Source of the DNA: DATARH01 sp963773625
Lineage (GTDB): Bacteria > Pseudomonadota > Alphaproteobacteria > ATCC43930 > CGMCC-115725
Assembly: GCA_963773625.1 (NCBI GenBank)
Contig: CAVZCJ010000019.1
Coordinates: forward strand, 124,001 to 188,000
Length of the DNA stretch: 64,000 nucleotides
Direction: 5' to 3'
In this document: one piece after another, positions 46,539 to 53,600 of the stretch
Numbering within the stretch: position 1 is the stretch's first letter
Layout: every line of letters starts with the position of its first letter
The notes under the pieces: model-generated
What the model saw: only the letters and a program-made list of their open reading frames with translations
The model's database searches: none
Told to the model about the DNA's origin: nothing
Position numbers and translations under genes: made by a program

Positions 46539-47323
46539 GCGCAGCAGCTTCGCGTCGCCGCCGCGACGTCCTTCTCGCGCATGAGCGACTCGCCGACAAG
46601 GAAGCATCGCGCTCCTACCGCCGCGAGCCGGTCGAGGTCGTCCGGATTGTTGAGTCCGCTTTCGCCGACAACGATGCGGTCCTTCGGCACCAACGGCGTC
46701 AGGGCTTCCGCCGTCCGCAGGTCGACCTTAAGGGTCTTAAGGTCGCGGTTGTTGATGCCGATCAGTCTCGCCTCGAGCTCCAGCGCCCGTTCGAGTTCCT
46801 CGCGGTCATGCACCTCGACCAGCACGTCCATGCCGAGCCCCTTTGCCTCAGCTGCGAGGTCGGCCGCTTCGCCGCCGCCGAGGCAGGCCATGATGAGCAG
46901 GATGCAGTCGGCGCCGAGGACCCGGCTCTCGATCACCTGGTAAAGGTCGAGGATGAAGTCCTTGCGCAACACCGGCAGCGTCACCGCCTCGCGCGCCGCG
47001 ACCAGGTAGTCGTCCGACCCCTGGAAATAGGGTTCGTCGGTCAGCACCGACAGACATGTCGCGCCGCCCGCCGCATACGCCCGGGCGAGGGAAGGGGGAT
47101 CGAAATCGGCGCGGATCAGTCCTTTGCTCGGGCTCGCCTTCTTGATCTCGGCTATCAGCCCGTAGCCTCCGCCCGCGGCCTTCGCCGCCAGCGCATGCGC
47201 GAAGCCGCGCGGCACCGGTGCGTTGGACAGCCGCTGTTCGAGCCGCGCCGCCGGCATCGCCGCCTTGCGCGCGGCGATGTGTTCGCGCTTGCGGTCGCAG
47301 ATTTCGGTGAGAACGTCGCTCAC
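46436..47323 (-). CDS. trpC: indole-3-glycerol phosphate synthase TrpC (C-terminus runs out of frame)
   Basis: TIM-barrel enzyme of tryptophan synthesis. It shows LIAEIKKASPSKGLIRADFD, YAAGGATCLSVLTDEPYFQG, VLRKDFILDLYQVIESRVLG, ARLIGINNRDLKTLKVDLRT, DRIVVGESGLNNPDDLDRLA and FLVGESLMREKDVAAATR. After that residue (about 46555) the frame runs on through moaC DNA to a stop at 46436 as CCACPTSAMSM, which is not TrpC-like. The genuine protein should end near residue 260, so a small indel lies near 46545-46555. The start overlaps the trpD stop (ATGA). Confidence 0.92.
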   Translation of the reverse strand: MSDVLTEICDRKREHIAARKAAMPAARLEQRLSNAPVPRGFAHALAAKAAGGGYGLIAEIKKASPSKGLIRADFDPPSLARAYAAGGATCLSVLTDEPYFQGSDDYLVAAREAVTLPVLRKDFILDLYQVIESRVLGADCILLIMACLGGGEAADLAAEAKGLGMDVLVEVHDREELERALELEARLIGINNRDLKTLKVDLRTAEALTPLVPKDRIVVGESGLNNPDDLDRLAAVGARCFLVGESLMREKDVAAATRSCCACPTSAMSMRRAAPAWSMSLTRPRPTASRSLAPG

Positions 47324-48331
47324 CGATTGGTCTCCGCGACCAGCCGGTCGAGCACTGCTGCCGCCTTGCCGCTGTCGATCGTGTCGGCGGCGAGCGCAAC
47401 CCCCTCGCGCAAATCCCTGGCGCGGCCGGCGATGATCAGCGCCGCTCCGGCGTTGAGCAGGACGATATCGCGCAGCGGCCCCTTTTCGCCGGCCAACAGG
47501 CCGCGCATCAGCGCCGCGTTGTGCCCCGGCTCGCCGCCCTTGATGTCGTCGAGCGTCGCGCGCGGCAACCCAGCATCTTCGGGCGTGATCTCGAAGCTGC
47601 GCACCTGGCCGTCTTTGAACTCGGCGACCGTGCTCGACCCGGTCGTGGTCAGCTCGTCCATGCCCGAGCCGTGCACGACCCAGACATGTTCGGCGCCGAG
47701 CCGTCCCAGCACCTCAGCCATCGGCACCACCCATTCGGGCGCGAACACGCCGACCAAGAGGCGCTTGGCGCCAGCCGGGTTCGACAGCGGACCGAGTAGA
47801 TTGAAGATCGTGCGGGTGCCGAGCTCGAACTCGGGTCGGCCCGACATGGCGGGTCGCGCCGTGATGGCGCGGCGCCATCAGAAAACAGATGCCGACCTCC
47901 CACAGGCAGCGCCGCACGATCTCCATGTCGGCGTCGATGTTGACCCCGAGCGCGGTCAGCACGTCCGCGGCACCCGATTTCGACGAAAAGGCGCGGTTGC
48001 CATGCTTCGCGACCGGGACCCCGGCCCCGGCGACGACCAGCCCGGTCGCGGTCGAGATGTTGAACGAGCCAGAGGCGTCGCCGCCGGTGCCGACCGTGTC
48101 GATTGTCCCGGGCGGGGCATCGATCGTCACCGCCTTTGAGCGCATGATCCGCGCCGCGCCGGTGATCTCGTCGACGCTTTCACCGCGCACGCGCATTCCC
48201 ATCAGCAGCGCGCCCATCTGCGACGGGGTGGCGTTGCCGGACATAATGATCTCGAACGCCTGCTCCGCCTCTTGCTCGCTGAGGCGATGGCCGGCGGCGA
48301 CGCGCGCGAGCAGAGGGCGCAGATCGCTCAT
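47320..48331 (-). CDS. trpD: anthranilate phosphoribosyltransferase TrpD (frameshifted as sequenced)
   Basis: About 336 residues rejoined. Joins anthranilate to PRPP, the second step of tryptophan synthesis. It shows MSDLRPLLARVAAGHRLSEQ, ATPSQMGALLMGMRVRGESV, IDTVGTGGDASGSFNISTAT (PRPP loop), VPVAKHGNRAFSSKSGAADV and FLMAPRHHGATRHVGPTRV. An extra C near 47830 shifts the frame, which resumes as ELGTRTIFNLLGPLSNPAGA and VVHGSGMDELTTTGSSTVAE. The ATG at 48331 has GGAG nine bases upstream; a TTG at 48346 is also in frame. First gene of trpD-trpC-moaC-moeA. Confidence 0.93.
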
Positions 48332-48357
48332 CAGAACGTTCTCCAAATCGACATGAC

Positions 48358-48381
48358 CTCTATATATCAGGCTATATAGAG
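48358..48381. promoter_or_regulatory. AT-rich inverted repeat between divergent trpD and GFA genes
   Basis: Perfect nine-base arms CTCTATATA (48358-48366) and TATATAGAG (48373-48381) flank TCAGGC. It stands out as a T/A-rich palindrome in GC-rich DNA and is centred in the 70-base gap between two divergent genes. It could be a repressor operator or contain overlapping -10 elements for both directions. Confidence 0.5.
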
Positions 48382-48401
48382 CTATTGCGAGTGGAGGGAC
48401 G

Positions 48402-48884
48402 ATGAGCGCCCCGGGGAACCTCGAAGGCGGCTGCGCCTGTGGCGCGATACGCTACCGGCTGACCAATTCGCCGATGATCGTTCATGCTTGCCATTGCCGC
48501 GACTGCCAGAAGCAGACCGGCGGCGCCTTTGTCATCAATCTGTGGATAGAGCGCAAGTTCGTCGAGGCGAGCGGCGCCGAGCTGGTCGCGTTCCGCGTGC
48601 CGCCAGGCAGCAGCGGCAAGCCGCACGACGTTTATCGCTGCGGCGCCTGCGGCACCGCGCTGTGGAGCAAGTACCACGCCGCGCCCGGCGATACCGTGCT
48701 CCTGCGCGCAGGTACGCTCGACCGGCCGGAAGCAATCAAGCCCGACGTCCATATCTTCACCCGCAGCCAGGTGCCATGGCTCGAATTGCCGAAGAGCGCG
48801 CGGGTGTTTCCGGCCTTCTACAAATTCGACGAAGTGTGGTCGCCCGAAAGCCTGGAGCGCTGGCGACAACTGGTCACGCCCTAG
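48402..48884 (+). CDS. GFA-family (glutathione-dependent formaldehyde-activating enzyme-like) zinc protein
   Basis: 160 residues with the GFA/CENP-V zinc arrangement: LEGGCACGAIRYRLTNSP, IVHACHCRDCQKQTGGAFVI and DVYRCGACGTALWSKYHAAP, then RPEAIKPDVHIFTRSQVPWL and FPAFYKFDEVW. The structural zinc site (CxC) and the catalytic-type site (CHxxC with CxxC) are both present. Many members are not true formaldehyde enzymes and bind other thiol adducts. The ATG at 48402 has GGAGG upstream. The next gene begins in the same frame right after its TAG. Confidence 0.86.
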   Translation: MSAPGNLEGGCACGAIRYRLTNSPMIVHACHCRDCQKQTGGAFVINLWIERKFVEASGAELVAFRVPPGSSGKPHDVYRCGACGTALWSKYHAAPGDTVLLRAGTLDRPEAIKPDVHIFTRSQVPWLELPKSARVFPAFYKFDEVWSPESLERWRQLVTP

Positions 48885-48950
48885 AGCGATCGCATTGGCA
48901 CCGTCTGCGACTTTCTATTTGACGACGCCAGCTGGCTGGTTCGCTGGCTG

Positions 48951-49613
48951 GTGGTCGATACCGGCAACTGGCTCTCCGGCCGCAAGGTCCTTCTGCCCCC
49001 TTCCGTCTTGGGGCACCTCCATCCAAAGGAACAGGAATTCTCGGTCAAATTGACCATGCAGCAGGTCAAGGATAGCCCGGAGATCGACACCGATCGGCCA
49101 GTGTCGCGGCAGATGGAGACCAGTGTTTACGACTACTACGGGTGGAGCCCGTATTGGGGAACCGGCTTTTACATGGGCGGCTACGGCTATATGCCTGGCT
49201 CTGGGATGGCGTCGCCCTACCTGGGGTCCAGGCGGCGTGAGGAGGAGATTGCCGCTGCCCGAGAACGCGACGACGATGTGCATCTCCGCAGCGTCGCAGC
49301 GGTCTCCGGGTACCATATCCACGCCAGCGACGGCGAGATCGGCCACGTCGAGGACTTCCTCATCGACGATGCCGATTGGAGCATCCATTTTCTGGTCGTC
49401 GATACGTCGAACTGGTGGTTCGGCGAGAAGGTGCTAATCGCGCCACGGTTGGCACGAGAAATCGATTGGACCAATCGGCTCGTGAACCTCGATGTCGATC
49501 GTCAGAAGGTCAAGGACAGCCCGTTATACGATGCGTCCAAAACGGTCGATTGGGCCTATGAGAACCACTATCACAACTACTACGGCGACATCCCGCCGAG
49601 TGATGTTTTCTGA
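48951..49613 (+). CDS. PRC-barrel domain protein, 5'-truncated
   Basis: Two PRC barrels. The first is cut: family-like sequence RIGTVCDFLFDDASWLVRWL begins directly after the GFA stop at 48884, with no start codon, and the first usable codon is a GTG at 48951 (VDTGNWLSGRKVLLPPSV). A middle Gly/Tyr-rich stretch (YDYYGWSPYWGTGFYMGGYG) leads to the second, complete barrel: VSGYHIHASDGEIGHVEDFL, DDADWSIHFLVVDTSNWWFG and KVLIAPRLAREIDWTNRLVN. About 20 N-terminal residues of the ancestral protein are missing. PRC proteins are often stress-related in soil alphaproteobacteria. The truncation may be a recombination scar. Confidence 0.72.
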   Translation: MVDTGNWLSGRKVLLPPSVLGHLHPKEQEFSVKLTMQQVKDSPEIDTDRPVSRQMETSVYDYYGWSPYWGTGFYMGGYGYMPGSGMASPYLGSRRREEEIAAARERDDDVHLRSVAAVSGYHIHASDGEIGHVEDFLIDDADWSIHFLVVDTSNWWFGEKVLIAPRLAREIDWTNRLVNLDVDRQKVKDSPLYDASKTVDWAYENHYHNYYGDIPPSDVF

Positions 49614-49752
49614 CTACGCGCTTGTGCAGGGCTCGTCTTGACGCCTCACCCCAGCTTGACGCGAAATTCCGGTGGTCCAGCAAACCGCCGTGCCGCTGAC
49701 GTCGCTCGCTCGCATTAAAGCCCGCGAGACGGCCCCCATGATGGAGACGCGC

Positions 49753-52336
49753 ATGAAGAAGCGAAGTGCGTCAGCCGCCACAGCACTAAAGCCCGATGCT
49801 GACCAACCCAAAGCTTCTTCCATATCGAAGCCGAGGTTGAAGCCCAATGTGAAGGAGGATTTGAAAACTCTACCGCTGGCGGAGGTGGAAAAAAATTGGG
49901 GTCGTCGCCGGATGGCCTGAGCCAGTCGGAGGCAGAAAAACGCCTTGCTCAATATGGGTCCAACGAGATTGAGGAAAAGAAGACCAATGAGCTGTTGAAA
50001 TTTCTCAACTATTTTTGGGGTCCGATCCCGTGGATGATCGAAGCGGCGGTCGTCTTGTCGGCGGTGGCCCGGCACTGGCCGGATTTCGGCATCATCCTCG
50101 TTCTGCTTGTGGCCAACGCTTTTGTAGGCTTCTGGGAAGAACACCAGGCGGGGAACGCCATCGCCGCACTGAAGGCGACGCTGGCGATCAAGGCCCGGGT
50201 TATACGCGACGGGCAGTGGATCAACCCGCCCGCGCGCGAGCTGGTGCCGGGCGACGTCATCCGCGTGCGCCTCGGCGACATCGTGCCGGCAGACGCGCGC
50301 CTGCTGGACGGCGACCCGGTGGAGGTCGATCAGTCCGCGCTGACCGGAGAGTTGTTGCCGGCGACGCGCAAATCCGGCGAAGCAATATTTTCCGGCTCGA
50401 TCGTTCGCCAAGGTGAGATCGGTGCAATGGTCTATGCCACCGGTCCGAACACCTATTTCGGCAAGACCGCGGAGCTGGTGCAGGGGGCTGAAACCGTCAG
50501 CCACTTCCAGCGCGCCGTCCTGAAGATCGGTAATTACCTGATCATCTTGGCGGTAGTTCTGGTCGCGGTGATCATTACCGTCGCGATCGTCCGCGGCGAC
50601 CCGATCCTCACCACCTTGCAGTTCGCCTTGGTCCTGACCGTAGGCGGCGATCCCGGTGGCGATGCCGACGGTACTGTCGGTGACGATGGCGGTCGGCGCG
50701 CGCCTTCTCGCCAAGAAAAAGGCGATTGTGACCCGGCTGGTTGCCATCGAGGAATTGGCCGGCGTCGACGTGCTGTGCGCGGACAAGACTGGCACGCTGA
50801 CCCAGAACAAGCTGAGCTTGGGCGACCCGTTCGGCGTCAACAATCTCCCCGCCGATCAGGTGATCCTCGCTGGTGCGCTGGCGTCGCGCGCGGACAATAA
50901 CGACACGATCGATCTGGCTGTGCTGGGTGGCTTAAAGGACGATCAAGTCTTGAAAACCTACCAGGTAGGGCATTTCCAGCCCTTCGATCCGGTGCACAAG
51001 CGCACCGAGGCTGCCGTCAAGGGCCCGGATGGAAAAGCGTTCAAGGTAACGAAGGGTGCGCCGCAGGTGATCCTGGCGTTATCGAGCAATGCCGAGGAGG
51101 TGAAGCAGGCCGTCGACAAGGCGGTCAACGAATTCGCCGCGCGCGGGTTTCGTTCACTGGGCGTGGCGCGGGCCGAGGGCGACGGCAAATGGCAGTTTCT
51201 CGGTGTGCTGCCGCTGTTCGATCCGCCACGGGACGATGCAGCGGCAACGATTGCGACTGCGCAGCATATGGGGGTGAAGGTCAAGATGGTGACCGGCGAT
51301 GCGCTGGCCATCGCTCAGGAAACCGCCAAAAAACTGGGGATGGGGACAAATATCCTCGATGCTGGCAGCCTGGGCGACGAAAAGCAGCAAAAAATGCCGG
51401 CGGTGGCGAAGGCGATCGAAAGCGCGGACGGTTTCGCCCAGGTGTTCCCCGAACACAAGTTCCACATCGTCGAAGACCTGCAAATGCGCGGCCACATCGT
51501 CGGCATGACCGGCGACGGGGTTAATGACGCCCCGGCGCTGAAGAAAGCCGATTGCGGCATCGCCGTTTCGGGCGCCACCGATGCGGCGCGCGCCGCAGCG
51601 GCCATCGTGCTGATGACGCCCGGCCTGTCGGTGATTATCGACGCTATCCAGGAGAGCCGGAGGATTTTCCAGCGGATGAACAGCTATGCGATCTACCGCA
51701 TTGCCGAAACGCTGGGCGTGCTGTTGTTCATGACGCTGTCGATCCTGATCTTCAACTTCTATCCACTGACGGCGGTGATGATCGTCATGCTGGCGCTTCT
51801 CAACGACGGCGCCATCCTGTCGATCGCCTATGACAACGTGCACTACAAGGACCAGCCGGAGGCCTGGAACATGCGCCTGGTGCTGGGCATCGCCAGCGTG
51901 ATTAGTGTCGTCGGGGTTATTGACTCGTTTGGCCTGTTTTATATCTGTGAGCGCGTTTTTCACCTCGACCGGGCACTGATCCAGACATTGATGTATCTGA
52001 AGCTGTCGGTGGCGGGCCACTTCAAGATTTTCATTACCCGCACGCGCGGGCCGTTCTGGTCCATTCGTCCCGGACGGATTCTGCTGGTGGCGGTGTTCGG
52101 CACGCAAGTAGCGGCTACCCTGGTCGCGGTCTTTGGGTTGCTTATGCCGCCGATTGGCTGGGGTTGGGCGCTCCTTATATGGGGGCTATTCCTTGGCTTG
52201 GTTCCTCGTCAATGACCGCGTGAAGCTGCTCGCCTATCGGATTCTTGATCCCGTCAAAGCGGTGCCTCCGCCACCTTCAGTCAAGGCCGGGATCGCGTAC
52301 GGTTTGACCCCGCGGATTGGCAAGCAGGCCTCATAG
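49753..52336 (+). CDS. plasma-membrane proton-efflux P-type ATPase, P3A type (three frameshifts as sequenced)
   Basis: About 860 residues rejoined. Segments: N-terminal MKKRSASAATALKPDAD and LKTLPLAEVEK; a break at a short A-run near 49890; GLSQSEAEKRLAQYGSNEIE, VVLSAVARHWPDFGIILVLL, DPVEVDQSALTGELLPATR (the usual TGES reads TGEL); a break near 50645. Then IPVAMPTVLSVTMAVGARLL, the phosphorylation site LCADKTGTLTQNKLSLGDP, KMVTGDALAIAQETAKKLGM and GMTGDGVNDAPALKKADCGI; a break near 52175 precedes WFLVNDRVKLLAYRILDPVK. The ATG at 49753 has GGAGA upstream. The family pumps protons outward and is uncommon in proteobacteria, suggesting transfer. Confidence 0.87.
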
Positions 52337-52628
52337 CCTGCAGGCACATCTCAGCCATGTGCAGTCGATAACGTGCACGCCTCATCAGGTGTTCGGCAGA
52401 GAGGTCTTCGTCTCTGACAGCGTTTTGAGGTCTCGGTCGACATGCGTCCCCCGCGGGCAGCAGCGCTCGACCCCAGCGGCTCGATCCCGGTGCCCCGAAT
52501 GGCTGCCTTCGGCGCTCCCTCACCATTGGCGCGCTTAACGGCCAAGGGCTGAGTTCCGTCCCATAGACGTTTTCGTGGCGGCGGCGCGCCTGCCTTTTGA
52601 AGCGCGCTAGTGGGAACAAGGAGCTTCA
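52337..52628. other. intergenic stretch without recognisable features
   Basis: About 290 bases between the P-type ATPase stop and the convergent marC stop. Short frames on both strands do not resemble any family, and I see no strong hairpin with a T-run. Confidence 0.5.
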
Positions 52629-53264
52629 TCAGCGCGGAATGAAGCCGGCGAGCTTCAAACCCGCCAGGGTCACTTCGACGGCGAGTGCTGCCTGCAGCGC
52701 GGCAAAGATCCACCCGACAATCACAAGCGTGGATATCCGCACAAACCGGACGATGAAGCCGGCCGAGAGCATGCCCACGAAGTTCAGAGCGAGCAGGAAC
52801 AGCAGCACGCCGTAGATTTGATTTCGCAGCGTGTGATCGTCCTGGGCCAATGACAGGAACAGCACGACGGTCACGACGCCGGTCGCGGTAACGATGGTCG
52901 GGGCCGCGATGGGTGAGAAGGCCAGTGCCGCGGCCGAGACGGGCTCGGTGCTGGCCTCCTTCGGGCGCGTGCCGGTGTGCTGCAGCATCGCTTCCAGTCG
53001 TGAAATCGTAGAAAACGTTGAACGCAGCAGCAAAATGCCGATGGCGATGTCGAGCGCCGCTGTCGATACATGCCAGCTTTGGATCGTTGCTGCACCTGAG
53101 AGGGCGGTCACCGCAATGATTGCGGCCGAGATCAGCGTTGCGAACAGGGCGACGCGGACGCGGTAGGCTCGATCGGCGCTCTCGGTGTACTCGTAAAAGA
53201 CTGGAATGACCTTCAACGGCCCCAGCGCGAGAAAAAGGATCGTGAACACGTACTCGATGCGCAT
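52629..53264 (-). CDS. MarC-family integral membrane protein
   Basis: 211 residues, about six hydrophobic segments. It starts EYVFTILFLALGPLKVIPVF (the MarC/UPF0056 N-terminal pattern with GPLKVIP), then ATLISAAIIAVTALSGAATI, STAALDIAIGILLLRSTFST, ALAFSPIAAPTIVTATGVVT and VVLFLSLAQDD. The ATG at 53264 gives the usual length. The biochemical function of the family is not established. It faces away from the trp leader and may share its promoter region. Confidence 0.85.
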   Translation of the reverse strand: MRIEYVFTILFLALGPLKVIPVFYEYTESADRAYRVRVALFATLISAAIIAVTALSGAATIQSWHVSTAALDIAIGILLLRSTFSTISRLEAMLQHTGTRPKEASTEPVSAAALAFSPIAAPTIVTATGVVTVVLFLSLAQDDHTLRNQIYGVLLFLLALNFVGMLSAGFIVRFVRISTLVIVGWIFAALQAALAVEVTLAGLKLAGFIPR

Positions 53265-53403
53265 CAGAACGCTCGTGTTCCGCAGCTAAATTGAGATCAC
53301 CTGCCGCGGAGCGTGGTCGCTCTCGGCACAATGACTTGGCTGCCCTGTTGCCCAGTCTAGGCCACTTATCCCCAAATAGGACAGAACCCGTCCCAAGTGC
53401 GCG

Positions 53404-53432
53404 TTGCCGCGGACGAGTGGCCCTGCTATAAG
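53404..53432 (+). promoter_or_regulatory. trp leader promoter
   Basis: The -35 TTGCCG (53404-53409) and extended -10 TGCTATAAG (hexamer TATAAG at 53427-53432) are 17 bases apart. Counting from the -10, +1 falls at 53439, exactly the A of the leader-peptide ATG. This predicts a leaderless transcript. Confidence 0.7.
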
Positions 53433-53438
53433 CCGCCC

Positions 53439-53483
53439 ATGATCGCCTTTTCGCCCGCAGCAATCTGGTGGTGGCCCGTCTAA
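53439..53483 (+). CDS. trpL: trp operon leader peptide with three tandem Trp codons
   Basis: A 14-residue reading frame, MIAFSPAAIWWWPV, with TGG TGG TGG at 53466-53474 and a TAA at 53481-53483. It is the sensing element of the attenuator: scarce charged tRNA-Trp stalls the ribosome on the Trp run. Length and the WWW run near the C-terminus match the leader peptide of Sinorhizobium meliloti, whose mRNA is also leaderless. No ribosome-binding site is possible if transcription starts at 53439. Confidence 0.85.
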   Translation: MIAFSPAAIWWWPV

Positions 53484-53543
53484 CCAAGGCGGCCATTTCT
53501 GTCATGTTCCGTAAGGCCGCCTCGGAAACCCAGGCGGCCTTTG
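53444..53543 (+). terminator. trp transcription attenuator (alternative RNA hairpins)
   Basis: Four pairing segments in classical order: 1, CGCCTT (53444-53449); 2, AAGGCGGCC (53486-53494); 3, AAGGCCGCCT (53513-53522); 4, AGGCGGCCTT (53532-53541). 3:4 is a perfect 10-base stem with a 9-base loop followed by TGTC, the terminator. 2:3 pairs over 8 bases as antiterminator. 1:2 pairs over 6 bases as pause hairpin. A ribosome at the TAA would cover segment 2 and allow termination; one stalled at the Trp codons leaves it free. The T-tract is weak. Confidence 0.8.
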
Positions 53544-53600
53544 TCATGTCAGGGCGAGGCAAAGCGGGTCCCCGGGGCGGTAACTCAAAAGGGGACCTTG

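Noticed and set aside
46538..46607. Upstream extension of moaC to 46607
   Set aside because: The extra residues translate trpC DNA in the wrong frame and are not found in MoaC proteins.
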